Virus record (IMG/VR): IMGVR_UViG_3300025115_000247
Location: 1-50,695 of that record
Direction: 5' to 3' (one strand)
Origin: a virus
Length of the DNA stretch: 50,695 nt
Every line of letters starts with the position of its first letter. Position 1 is the first letter of the stretch. The position numbers and the translations under genes are program-made. The notes beneath the pieces were generated by a model. The model saw only the letters and a list, made by a program, of their open reading frames with translations. It did not search any database and was not told where the DNA came from. Positions 7,994-14,430 of the stretch are shown here, piece by piece.

Positions 7994-8409
7994 GCTCTCT
8001 CGCCCTTTTTAAGTGCATCCTTGATTAAAGAGAACGCTTCGGCTTTTGCGGCCTTAGAGGTAAAGACTAACAGGTCGTCCCAGCGACCATAAACCGGAAT
8101 AAGCGGGATCATCTGAGTTAGTTCAGATGGGTGGTTGATTTCGAGGTACTGAAGAAGATCACGAACAAGTTGGCGCTCACCTGCACCGCCACGAACGTCG
8201 CGAAGCCATGCAAAGTTACGCATTGCGAGTTGGCGATTTTCTTGGTAAGCACGTTCGAATAGATCTTCGATCTTTTGTCCACGCTTTGCAGCGGCAGTAA
8301 AGAAGAAGTCGACGTTAGCGTTGAGGCTCGACGTGTAAGTTAACATTCCGTTCTCAGTGACAGTTTCGGTTTGTGTGTTCTTGACTGCGTCTACAAAAGT
8401 TGTGTTCAT
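7921..8409 (-). CDS. DUF2828/VWA protein, N-terminal piece of a split gene
   Basis: 162 residues. The first about 140 match the DUF2828 (TROVE-like, helical) N-terminus: FERAYQENRQLAMRNFAWLRDVRGGAGERQLVRDL and YGRWDDLLVF. After KKGERAQQ the frame runs into the antisense of the endonuclease gene and ends after LLSTIDSMSESDAEKLLSEIE, which is probably insert-derived. Joining ERAQQ here to VGSASLACKWMPRKG of the downstream piece restores a normal-looking protein. AAGGAGAAAACATG gives a strong start at 8409. Confidence 0.87.
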   Translation of the reverse strand: MNTTFVDAVKNTQTETVTENGMLTYTSSLNANVDFFFTAAAKRGQKIEDLFERAYQENRQLAMRNFAWLRDVRGGAGERQLVRDLLQYLEINHPSELTQMIPLIPVYGRWDDLLVFTSKAAKAEAFSLIKDALKKGERAQQLLSTIDSMSESDAEKLLSEIE

Positions 8410-8419
8410 GTTTTCTCCT

Positions 8420-8925
8420 TAAAAGTTAGTAGCTGGATGGCTGTTGCCCTTTTGATTAATGTCAGATCGGCATGCTGACCTCCAATGTAAGTTTTGCTGA
8501 AGCCATCCAAAAATTTGTAGCAGGATCGTTTTGCCGATTGATTTTACTTGAGGAACGTTGTCTCAAGTTGACTGCCTAACTCCACAGTCCGTCTATGTAG
8601 ATTGAATTGCTGAACCGATCCTAAAATAAAACAGGCTAGTTTGGGCTACTATTTATATTGTTCTCTATGCGGCTTGTTATCACCTTTCGGTTCCCCTCCG
8701 CACATCATCAAGTTCGATTCTTCCACTTGCAACATATCTTACCTTCTGTAAGCCTATCTGTTCCATTGGCAGCTTTGTACTTCTCTGCCTTCTACAGCAT
8801 TCTCAGTTTAGGTTTAACTTGCTGTACCTAGCCTTAAACTTTTAGTGAAACTAATAATAAAATATAATTTTGTGTCGTCTTACAAAGTGATGCAGTTATA
8901 GTAAATCTTCGTAAGTGCTTAATAT
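8420..8925 (-). ncRNA. hairpin-dense structured leader RNA (candidate ornate ncRNA)
   Basis: No gene is visible in about 500 bases between the promoters at 8923-8959 and the DUF2828 start. It holds many perfect stems: 8435-8442/8501-8508 enclosing 8461-8465/8475-8479; 8522-8528/8616-8622 enclosing 8546-8552/8562-8568 and 8570-8574/8585-8589; 8668-8672/8698-8702; 8709-8713/8725-8729; 8738-8742/8748-8752; 8768-8772/8785-8789; 8793-8799/8820-8826. The first two closed domains share TTCAGCAA and ATCAA...GGCAA motifs while their closing stems differ but still pair. It is not a tRNA: no T arm or 7-base anticodon loop fits. It could be a stable ncRNA or a 5' leader controlling DUF2828. Confidence 0.6.
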
Positions 8926-8930
8926 TTATA
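8923..8930 (-). promoter_or_regulatory. T4-type late promoter for the structured leader
   Basis: TATAAATA on the minus strand, immediately downstream of the sigma70 -10 box at 8932-8937, so the leader and DUF2828 could be made both early and late. Confidence 0.55.
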
Positions 8931-8931
8931 A

Positions 8932-8959
8932 AGTATAGCAGAATTAGTTAAAAAATCAA
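8932..8959 (-). promoter_or_regulatory. sigma70-type promoter with extended -10
   Basis: The minus strand has TTGATT (8959-8954), a 16-base spacer and TATACT (8937-8932), preceded by TGC as an extended -10. Transcription would start near 8925, at the head of the structured region. Confidence 0.7.
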
Positions 8960-9135
8960 CCCTCAGTTTTACCAAAATTTTCTTGCTTTGGTTCGCGCCA
9001 GAATAAGCCAACTAACACTGCCATCATTAACCCGAACCACTCTTCGGTCCCCATGAGAGTAACGAAAAAGTAGTTAAGCAATCCTGCTGCAATGCACACT
9101 TTAAGTAATTCGATTACATTTATTTTCATTTCCAT
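8956..9135 (-). CDS. small membrane protein, 59 aa
   Basis: An unrecognised 59-residue protein starting MEMKINVIELLKVCIAAG with two hydrophobic stretches (about 8-28 and 34-46) and a charged tail WREPKQENFGKTEG. The ATG at 9135 (or the second at 9129) overlaps the end of the deaminase gene, typical of coupled phage genes. The stop overlaps the -35 box of the next promoter. Confidence 0.6.
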   Translation of the reverse strand: MEMKINVIELLKVCIAAGLLNYFFVTLMGTEEWFGLMMAVLVGLFWREPKQENFGKTEG

Positions 9136-9539
9136 GCTTCCTCTGCATAACCGTTGTCGGTTGTGTAAAAAACGTTCTTAACTCCGTAATATTTTAATGC
9201 AGGCGTGCAAATATCGCAAGGCTTCGCTAACCCAAGACCAACTTTAGTTTCTCTGAATACGTAAACTTTTGCAAGATGCAAATCTGCTGTTTGCTTATTG
9301 TGCACGAGTTTAGCCAAACAAGATATTTCAGCATGGGGGTAAATTGCTTGAGGTCGGCCTGCAACAGTTGCCCAGTGTGCCTGGAATGGGTTAGTTTTCT
9401 TTCTATTGTATGATGCTGCAATAATCTCGTTACGGAGAACTATAATAGCACCTACTTGTTCGCACGGTACCTCAGACCAAGTACTCAACTTAGCCATTTC
9501 CCTTGCTACGTTAAAGAATTTGTAGTCTCGTTCTCGCAT
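9126..9539 (-). CDS. deoxycytidylate/cytidine deaminase-family protein
   Basis: 137 residues. HAEISCL gives the zinc ligand His and catalytic Glu, and KPCDICTPALKYYGVKNVFY gives the PCxxC pair, the dCMP/CMP deaminase fold signature. Also CEQVGAIIVLRNEIIAASYN, typical of this fold. T4-like phages use dCMP deaminase to make dUMP for dTTP synthesis; this copy is shorter than T4 Cd (193 aa), so the substrate is uncertain. Overlaps the upstream zinc-ribbon gene by one base. Confidence 0.85.
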   Translation of the reverse strand: MRERDYKFFNVAREMAKLSTWSEVPCEQVGAIIVLRNEIIAASYNRKKTNPFQAHWATVAGRPQAIYPHAEISCLAKLVHNKQTADLHLAKVYVFRETKVGLGLAKPCDICTPALKYYGVKNVFYTTDNGYAEEAWK

Positions 9540-9868
9540 CAGTCGCCGGAATCGATCATATAATGATCACCACATTGGATGCAGTCATAATCGTGTGTGC
9601 AATTCCGCCGCCCTTTTGTGTACTTGTATTCATGCTTACAAGGCAAACCTTCTTTGTTTAACTTAACAATGCCTTTCGGCTTACTGTACATATACTGGCC
9701 GCCACAGTTAGTACAAGTAATTCTGTCAGTGGCTTCGTCGTATCCGTACCACCCATTCTTTTTACCGTACCCTCGGGTCTGTTCGTCTGGACAGGGCATC
9801 TGCCCAGTGCCGTTGCAGACTGGGCATTCACCGCACCCGTTTGGTACCTCGACGTAAATCTTCGTCAT
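9539..9868 (-). CDS. multi-zinc-ribbon protein, 109 aa
   Basis: Three CxxC-rich modules: CGECPVCNGTGQMPC (a DnaJ-like CxxCxGxG knuckle), CTNCGGQY, and C...C with CIQCGDH. No enzymatic domain is seen. Small DnaJ-type zinc proteins are common in phages and may bind protein or nucleic acid. Start codon ATG at 9868 lies inside the end of the upstream 57-aa gene. Confidence 0.7.
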   Translation of the reverse strand: MTKIYVEVPNGCGECPVCNGTGQMPCPDEQTRGYGKKNGWYGYDEATDRITCTNCGGQYMYSKPKGIVKLNKEGLPCKHEYKYTKGRRNCTHDYDCIQCGDHYMIDSGD

Positions 9869-10001
9869 CTGAATTCTCTATTTCTTTTTTTGGAGAAGTA
9901 AATTTTAGGTAAAACACACAAGCAAACCACCCTACTGCTGCGGATGCAGTGTTCCCAATCACCCAAACAGTCAGAAATTCTAATAGAGTAAATTCGATCA
10001 T
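9828..10001 (-). CDS. single-pass membrane protein, 57 aa
   Basis: MIEFTLLEFLTVWVIGNTAS leads into one hydrophobic span (about 8-32) and a charged C-terminus SPKKEIENSDDEDLRRG. Start abuts the upstream stop (TAA overlapping into ATG), end overlaps the zinc-ribbon gene. Unknown function; supported by tight packing and a membrane-protein composition. Confidence 0.55.
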   Translation of the reverse strand: MIEFTLLEFLTVWVIGNTASAAVGWFACVFYLKFTSPKKEIENSDDEDLRRGTKRVR

Positions 10002-10181
10002 TTAATTTAGCATCCCGTTTTCAACGCTACTAAACACGATCTTACCTTCTTCCATTTTTTGGATGCAAATAAGATCCATTACTGTCTCTTCTACTTCGAC
10101 CATTTCGCTGTCAGTAATATATTCGGCTGATAACTGGCCGTTTAGAACCGCACGAACAATCTCAAGTCGATCTGGGCTCAT
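10002..10181 (-). CDS. hypothetical acidic protein, 59 aa
   Basis: MSPDRLEIVRAVLNGQLSAE followed by an acidic helix (TDSEMVEVEETVMDLICIQK). Unrecognised. It overlaps the stop of the upstream 42-aa gene (TAATG arrangement) and is followed directly by the next start, which supports it as a real gene. Confidence 0.6.
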   Translation of the reverse strand: MSPDRLEIVRAVLNGQLSAEYITDSEMVEVEETVMDLICIQKMEEGKIVFSSVENGMLN

Positions 10182-10309
10182 TATAGACCTAACCTTTCAA
10201 CAACAATTTTAGGGTTATACAATCCGACTACCAAAACTGCTACAGCAAGGAAAACAATTAGTAGACGGTTCCATATTGCTAGGTTAACAAGTTTAAGGTA
10301 GTGGCTCAT
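10181..10309 (-). CDS. tiny single-pass membrane protein, 42 aa
   Basis: MSHYLKLVNLAIWNRLLIVF begins a single hydrophobic helix (about 13-32) ending NPKIVVERLGL. Its ATG overlaps the TGA of the corrected frame of the upstream gene (ATGA), and its stop overlaps the next ATG. Unknown role. Confidence 0.55.
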   Translation of the reverse strand: MSHYLKLVNLAIWNRLLIVFLAVAVLVVGLYNPKIVVERLGL

Positions 10310-10496
10310 GGGTTGTCCTTTTTAACGGTGTCGTACATGTTACGCCAATGTTCGACTGCTGCCCAACCTTCCTCAGCATCCTCTTTTTAGCACGATACAT
10401 ATCTATTAGCCAGCGAACTCGGTCGCCATAGTTTGATGCTTTCCAATCTTTGGAATCAAACATGTCGTCTAATTTAGGTAGGTGCCCGATTTGCAT
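10306..10496 (-). CDS. hypothetical protein with an apparent -1 frameshift
   Basis: The initial frame from ATG 10496 reads MQIGHLPKLDDMFDSKDW up to LIDMYRAKKR, then becomes compositionally odd and runs to 10293. Shifting -1 at the A5 run (10384-10388) gives instead KKEDAEEGWAAVEHWRNMYD, ending VKKDNP at a TGA that overlaps the next ATG, the standard local arrangement. So the true protein is probably about 63 residues. The cause may be a one-base assembly error, a programmed slip on AAAAAG, or a mutation. Confidence 0.6.
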
Positions 10497-10498
10497 GA

Positions 10499-10744
10499 TT
10501 ATACCCTTATGTGGGAACCGTTCATGTAGCGGTCAATAAGGAACTTAGCACGGTTAATGGTCATGCGAGCCTCTTCCTTCATACCGTACTCAACTTCGTG
10601 TTGAGCGTCAGACAGCAGGCTCATAATTACCATACTCGGGCCTGCTGCTTGAAAAGTTATGCTGTTTTCTACACTTGCAACGAAGGCGTCCATGTTGCAT
10701 CCAAAACATCGTTGTTGATGCATGAGTTGCTGTTCGGTTGCCAT
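10499..10744 (-). CDS. hypothetical protein, 81 aa
   Basis: Starts at ATG 10744 with GGAG seven bases upstream, rather than a TTG at 10768. MATEQQLMHQQRCFGCNMDA, then a helical region ending RAKFLIDRYMNGSHIRV. CFGC hints at a possible metal or redox site. First gene after a perfect sigma70 promoter and probably head of the early run down to 8.9 kb. Not recognised. Confidence 0.6.
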   Translation of the reverse strand: MATEQQLMHQQRCFGCNMDAFVASVENSITFQAAGPSMVIMSLLSDAQHEVEYGMKEEARMTINRAKFLIDRYMNGSHIRV

Positions 10745-10775
10745 CTTTGTCTCCGTTGCGTTATTCAATGTAGCT

Positions 10776-10803
10776 ATTATACACGAATTTTGGAATTTGT
10801 CAA
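10776..10803 (-). promoter_or_regulatory. perfect sigma70 promoter
   Basis: TTGACA (10803-10798), 16-base spacer, TATAAT (10781-10776) on the minus strand, 32 bases from the ATG of the 81-aa gene. It overlaps the 3' end of the upstream 70-aa gene. Confidence 0.85.
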
Positions 10804-11012
10804 CCGTTTTGCGGAGTAAGTTTTAATAAAAGAGAGAGTTTTAGTGCATCAACTTCGTGGTTATCTACATAAAAATCTGTAGTAGGATCCCAGTATTGCT
10901 GTTCTTTTGGGTCAAAGTATAGCACTCGTCCGTTGGGATAAAAATATGGACCAGTTAATCCTTTGCGCGGTCCGTATGCTGCACTTCGTTCCCAGCAGGT
11001 TTTCCGTGCCAT
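10800..11012 (-). CDS. 70-aa protein with a GP...NGxVLYxDP...YVD module
   Basis: Residues 17-52 (LTGPYFYPNGRVLYFDPKEQ, then YWDPTTDFYVDNHE) resemble a stretch in the 603-aa protein at 44335-46146 (LEGPFRQKNGQVLYYDPRQG, YYNRDTDMYVDQ). A small aromatic-rich beta module shared by a stand-alone early protein and a large, likely virion-associated one. Function unknown. Overlaps the upstream gene by one base. Confidence 0.65.
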   Translation of the reverse strand: MARKTCWERSAAYGPRKGLTGPYFYPNGRVLYFDPKEQQYWDPTTDFYVDNHEVDALKLSLLLKLTPQNG

Positions 11013-11245
11013 TACTTGTCTCCCATACCAAGTTCTTTGTTTAGTTCTTCAACTTCCATGCGAAGAGGCTTGTTACGTATGAACCCGTTCTTGTACAGTA
11101 TTGTTTTGATAGGATCAACAGCATCCCACATAAAGCGATTGCGGAACGCACCCCACCGCAGCCACGTGAGGCTAAACACTTCCCAACGATATTTTAGTTC
11201 GTTCCACATATTTGTATTAACAGCAAGGAATGAAATAATGAGCAT
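11012..11245 (-). CDS. hypothetical protein, up to 77 aa
   Basis: Rich in Trp and Arg: MWNELKYRWEVFSLTWLRWG, then a helical tail KPLRMEVEELNKELGMGDK. The start is either the first ATG (11245) or the internal ATG at 11209 preceding WNELK. It lies below a sigma70 promoter. Unrecognised. Confidence 0.55.
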   Translation of the reverse strand: MLIISFLAVNTNMWNELKYRWEVFSLTWLRWGAFRNRFMWDAVDPIKTILYKNGFIRNKPLRMEVEELNKELGMGDK

Positions 11246-11274
11246 TTTGGACTCATACGTGTTATCTTACTAGT

Positions 11275-11303
11275 ATTATACAAAAAATGGTTGAACTTGT
11301 CGA
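11275..11303 (-). promoter_or_regulatory. sigma70-type promoter
   Basis: TCGACA (11303-11298), 17-base spacer, TATAAT (11280-11275) on the minus strand, about 30 bases upstream of the 77-aa gene. Confidence 0.75.
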
Positions 11304-11335
11304 CCATTTTATTCTTTGCTAAGTTATTGATTTTA

Positions 11336-11704
11336 TTAAGAAAAATCTAAAGCAGGAGTAGAGCCAATATTCCCAGAAGTTTGCTGTTGAACTTGCTGTT
11401 TGTTAGCTTGAATTGTTTTTGCAGTTAATTCACGGATGCTGTTTGATATCTTTGTGATAATAGGAACTAACTTACTCTTAATAGCTTCGACATTTTTTTG
11501 GTCACCGCTATCAACTGCTTGCTCATATGCTTGGAATGCAGCAACCCACTTGTCTTTTGTTTCATTGCCTGTCGGAGCGAATGTATCAATTATAGTTGCA
11601 GTCGGACCGTCTTGTGGTCTTACTTCCATTGTTTGTAACAAGGCTGCAACACGAACAGGAGTTAATCGGTTCTCGGGGTCTCTAGCACTAAGTTGAAATA
11701 GCAT
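11336..11704 (-). CDS. hypothetical protein, probably the C-terminal part of a frameshifted gene
   Basis: The convincing part begins at SARDPENRLTPVRVAALLQT and continues DKWVAAFQAYEQAVDSG, ending TSGNIGSTPALDFS. A start at ATG 11704 (MLFQLSARDP) is possible but has only GTGGA directly adjacent. A +1 shift at the upstream gene's stop (ACT-TAG) would join the two frames smoothly (NAIST to SARDP). It may be an independent, coupled gene, a programmed +1 event or an indel. Helical, Ala/Gln-rich. Confidence 0.55.
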   Translation of the reverse strand: MLFQLSARDPENRLTPVRVAALLQTMEVRPQDGPTATIIDTFAPTGNETKDKWVAAFQAYEQAVDSGDQKNVEAIKSKLVPIITKISNSIRELTAKTIQANKQQVQQQTSGNIGSTPALDFS

Positions 11705-11921
11705 TCCACAATGCTGCAACTGTTGCAACTGTTGCAACGATTTTTGCAAGTTGCTGCTCTGGATCTGTTATTCCTTTTGATACAGCATTACCACGAATTG
11801 ATTTTCCAGCACGTAAGGTTGCATTAATGGCACTAACAACAGCATCTGCATCTTCTACTACAGGTTGGCGGCTTTCGATTAAATCAAGCTTTTGTAATAA
11901 ATATGGAATTGCTGGGTTCAT
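11688..11921 (-). CDS. hypothetical helical protein, 77 aa
   Basis: ATG 11921 gives MNPAIPYLLQKLDLIESRQP and ends ATVATVAALWNAIST. The region encoding ATVATVA is a short GTTGCAACA repeat. Overlaps the start of the next gene by 17 bases in another frame and may be fused to it by frameshifting. A late promoter lies 24 bases upstream. Not recognised; the late promoter hints at a structural or assembly role. Confidence 0.55.
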   Translation of the reverse strand: MNPAIPYLLQKLDLIESRQPVVEDADAVVSAINATLRAGKSIRGNAVSKGITDPEQQLAKIVATVATVAALWNAIST

Positions 11922-11944
11922 AAGTGCACTCAAATAACATACTT

Positions 11945-11952
11945 TATTTATA
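11945..11952 (-). promoter_or_regulatory. T4-type late promoter
   Basis: TATAAATA on the minus strand, inside the end of the 111-aa gene and 24 bases upstream of ATG 11921. Confidence 0.6.
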
Positions 11953-12283
11953 CAATTTTAACAGTGTTTTGGTCTTGGCGATCTGAGTGTAACTTTACCC
12001 CTCTCAATCGTATCAAATCAGCTCCGCTCTGCGGGTCTAGTTCAAACAGTTCTCTGATACTGTCTGCCTCTATACCTTCTGTTGCAGTTACTGAATAAAT
12101 CTCGTAGTGCCTCTGCGGATTGTATCTGGCCCGCATCATCATTGCGGTGATTGTGTGCTGCAACGTGTGAGAACTTTCCCGTCCGGCAATAACATCGAAT
12201 AAAGTATTACCGAACTCGTCGGTGATGTCTATAACGCACTCTAAACCTTCACAGCAAAACATAACTAAAAAACGACTATCCAT
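11948..12283 (-). CDS. conserved phage hypothetical, 111 aa
   Basis: MDSRFLVMFCCEGLECVIDI, FDVIAGRES, and an ARYNPQRHYEIYSVTATEGI core ending RLRGVKLHSDRQD. The MDSR(F/W)LVxFxxEGLEC start recalls a small family of marine T4-like phages (memory, not searched). Overlaps the radical SAM gene by 8 bases. Unknown function. Confidence 0.65.
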   Translation of the reverse strand: MDSRFLVMFCCEGLECVIDITDEFGNTLFDVIAGRESSHTLQHTITAMMMRARYNPQRHYEIYSVTATEGIEADSIRELFELDPQSGADLIRLRGVKLHSDRQDQNTVKIV

Positions 12284-13379
12284 TTAACACGCTCCATAAT
12301 TCAGGCCATAGTTCAGAGAATTTATGTTCACTGGTGTTGTATTTTTCTTCAAAGTTAACTATATACTCAACAAATAACTTGTCAACTGACTCTGTTTTTC
12401 CTAACGAGCTAATCAATGATTCTTTTGTAGTGTTAACAAATGAAGTAGTGTCATTGTTCATGTTGTTCTCATTGAGATACTCCATGCATCTGTCTAATTC
12501 TGCAATTGCAAGAGCCTTGACTTTATCTGAGAATTTAAAAACCTGCAAATGTTCTGGGTACATTAAGTTTTGCCATGTTACAGATGTGTTGTTTGCATGG
12601 ACAAACTTAATTAGGTCTAATAGTTTAGTGCACGAGAAAATATTGTACAATGACAAGAAGGTTATTTGTTTGTTCTGTTCTTTAACCTTAGCTATGTTAT
12701 CTAATACTGTTTGCCAGCTAATGCCATTTCGGACATATTCACAGTGTTTCTCGGTATTTTCGATACTTGCATTAAAAAATGTGAACCGAGACAACAATTC
12801 GTTGGCGTACGGATAGTTGCTAAAATCAACACCAAGATTAGTCATAACATCTATCTTTGTGTCTTTTGGTAATGCTTGTATAAAAGGAAGCATTTCTTTA
12901 TGCATCAATGGTTCGCCACCAGCTAACATAATGGCCTCCATTTCAGATGCATTTGTAACTAAAAACGAAAGAAGATCGTTGTGATATGGCTTTCGTACGG
13001 TGATTGGGATTGCTTTCTTCTTAGCCCATTTAGAACTAAACTTCTCGTTACAGTATGTACACGCAATGTTACAAGTTTCGTTCCACCGAATATCAACTGA
13101 TTTTAAAACAAACTGACCAGTATCGGCGAACTGTCTATAGTAACTGCGCTGACTAGATCCAATGAGTTCCTCGGACTCTACGCACCCGGAACAGTATCCA
13201 GGTATTTTGCCGTTTAGAATTTCTTGTTGGATAAACTCAAGTTTTCCATTGTGCATAATCCCATCTAACGTATTCTCGTACAAGTTTCCGAGATAGTAAG
13301 ACCCTGCACAACAAGTTTTAACATACCCGTCAACGTTTACCCAAATACTATTAAACGGACTATTGCAAAAATACGACAT
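12276..13379 (-). CDS. radical SAM protein with an N-terminal auxiliary Cys domain
   Basis: 367 residues. The SAM [4Fe-4S] motif is ETCNIACTYC with C103, C107 and C110, followed by AGGEPLMHKEM. An N-terminal cysteine set (C5, C23-C24, C63, C66: VKTCCAGSYY, YCSGC) looks like a twitch/SPASM-type auxiliary cluster. Such twitch radical SAM proteins are frequent in large T4-like phages; the substrate is unknown, with peptide or nucleotide modification both possible. The start overlaps the upstream stop (TAATG). No precursor peptide was recognised nearby. Confidence 0.88.
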   Translation of the reverse strand: MSYFCNSPFNSIWVNVDGYVKTCCAGSYYLGNLYENTLDGIMHNGKLEFIQQEILNGKIPGYCSGCVESEELIGSSQRSYYRQFADTGQFVLKSVDIRWNETCNIACTYCNEKFSSKWAKKKAIPITVRKPYHNDLLSFLVTNASEMEAIMLAGGEPLMHKEMLPFIQALPKDTKIDVMTNLGVDFSNYPYANELLSRFTFFNASIENTEKHCEYVRNGISWQTVLDNIAKVKEQNKQITFLSLYNIFSCTKLLDLIKFVHANNTSVTWQNLMYPEHLQVFKFSDKVKALAIAELDRCMEYLNENNMNNDTTSFVNTTKESLISSLGKTESVDKLFVEYIVNFEEKYNTSEHKFSELWPELWSVLNG

Positions 13380-13558
13380 TATTTCTTCTCAGCTAACCAC
13401 TCACGAACTTCTTTAAGATTCTGCATTAGTTCAGTTAACTCAGCCTTAACTTCGTCGGGCATGTCTTGCTCTAAAACATCGCAGTAGTCGGCCTTAATGT
13501 TTTGGATGGCATGAACGAGCTTACTCTTTTCTTTAGTGAGTTCACGCTTAGTTGCCAT
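13379..13558 (-). CDS. hypothetical coiled-coil protein, 59 aa
   Basis: MATKRELTKEKSKLVHAIQN and LTELMQNLKEVREWLAEKK: a highly charged two-helix protein. Start and stop overlap both neighbours (TAATG on each side), fixing it within the operon between the transglycosylase and the radical SAM gene. Unknown function. Confidence 0.65.
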   Translation of the reverse strand: MATKRELTKEKSKLVHAIQNIKADYCDVLEQDMPDEVKAELTELMQNLKEVREWLAEKK

Positions 13559-14190
13559 TATGCTGCTCCTCGTTTAATAAAGTTTTTAATCTGATTGTGG
13601 TAGTTAAGAACACTGCTTGCGTAGTTCTGGTGCCCGCCAGAATAACAAGTTTCGAGTGCTGTTTCTAGCTTAAACTTCTTGAGACAGTCGGATATAACCC
13701 ATGCACCTAAGTAAATGTTTGTATCGGTATTAAAAATTTCTGGATTGCCAGTTTCGCGTTTTGCTGCTACAATTTTCTCTAAATGCCACCGCGGAATAAC
13801 TTGCATTAATCCTAGTGCTCCTGCACTCGATATAGCTAACGGATCAAATCTTGACTCTTGCATGATAATTGCCGCTAGTAGTTTTGGGTCTACACTAAAT
13901 CTCTTACCCCACGTGTCTAGCGACTCGACAATTGATGTTATTTCTTTTTTTGGAAGATCTGTTGCTTTGCTTATGTATGCATGTAGTCCAGAAACTTCAG
14001 TTGTAAATTTTAACTCGCCTTTAAATCCGGTATGCTCTTGTTTGAATATTGTTGCAGAACTTGTTAGAATGCCACCAAAGAATAAAACTGCTATTATTAC
14101 TGCTCTAATTTTGTGAGCAATGTTACTTTTAATTTTAAAACTTGTACCATCGAAATAGTATTCGTCTCGGCTATGAATCTTGGTTACCAT
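13558..14190 (-). CDS. membrane-anchored lytic transglycosylase (SLT domain)
   Basis: 210 residues. One membrane helix at about 29-46 (AVIIAVLFFGG), then an SLT goose-type lysozyme domain: MQESRFDPLAISSAGALGLM with catalytic E112 and the GLMQV motif, then GAWVISDCLKKF. It cleaves peptidoglycan from the periplasmic face, serving either in lysis or as a signal-anchor endolysin-like enzyme. AGGTACC lies close before the start. No holin is recognisable next to it, although several tiny membrane proteins lie at 9-10.3 kb. Confidence 0.88.
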   Translation of the reverse strand: MVTKIHSRDEYYFDGTSFKIKSNIAHKIRAVIIAVLFFGGILTSSATIFKQEHTGFKGELKFTTEVSGLHAYISKATDLPKKEITSIVESLDTWGKRFSVDPKLLAAIIMQESRFDPLAISSAGALGLMQVIPRWHLEKIVAAKRETGNPEIFNTDTNIYLGAWVISDCLKKFKLETALETCYSGGHQNYASSVLNYHNQIKNFIKRGAA

Positions 14191-14266
14191 AGGTACCTCC
14201 TTAATTTTTTAGCTGGAAAAATATTTAGTCTCCTTAGATGTAAGTTCTAACTAATGTTAAGTAACT

Positions 14267-14341
14267 TGGCCTGGCTACCAGGAATCGAACCTGGGATATC
14301 GGCTTAGAAGGCCGAGGTTATATCCGCTTAACTATAGCCAG
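14267..14341 (-). tRNA. tRNA-Arg (anticodon UCU), CCA encoded
   Basis: 75 bases with acceptor CTGGCTA/TAGCCAG, D arm GTT...AAC, anticodon stem TCGGC/GCCGA with loop CTTCTAA, T arm CCAGG-TTCGATT-CCTGG, discriminator G and genomic CCA. Reads AGA codons, which are common in this AT-rich genome. Confidence 0.93.
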
Positions 14342-14348
14342 GTAACTC

Positions 14349-14423
14349 TGGTAGGAGCGGTGGGATTCGAACCCACGACCAACGGATTAAAAGTCCGCTG
14401 CGCTACCACTGCGCCACACTCCC
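14349..14423 (-). tRNA. tRNA-Lys (anticodon UUU), CCA encoded
   Basis: Acceptor GGGAGTG/CGCTCCT, anticodon stem GCGGA/TCCGT with loop CTTTTAA, T arm GTGGG-TTCGAAT-CCCAC and genomic CCA. Second in the three-tRNA operon. Confidence 0.93.
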
Positions 14424-14430
14424 AAAATCT

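Noticed and set aside
7110-7995. Group I intron in the DUF2828 gene
   Set aside because: The insert is almost entirely endonuclease coding sequence, leaving no space for the intron core, and the endonuclease is antisense.
8435-8622. tRNA or tRNA-like genes in the structured leader
   Set aside because: Acceptor-like stems exist, but no T arm, D arm or 7-base anticodon loop can be fitted on either strand.
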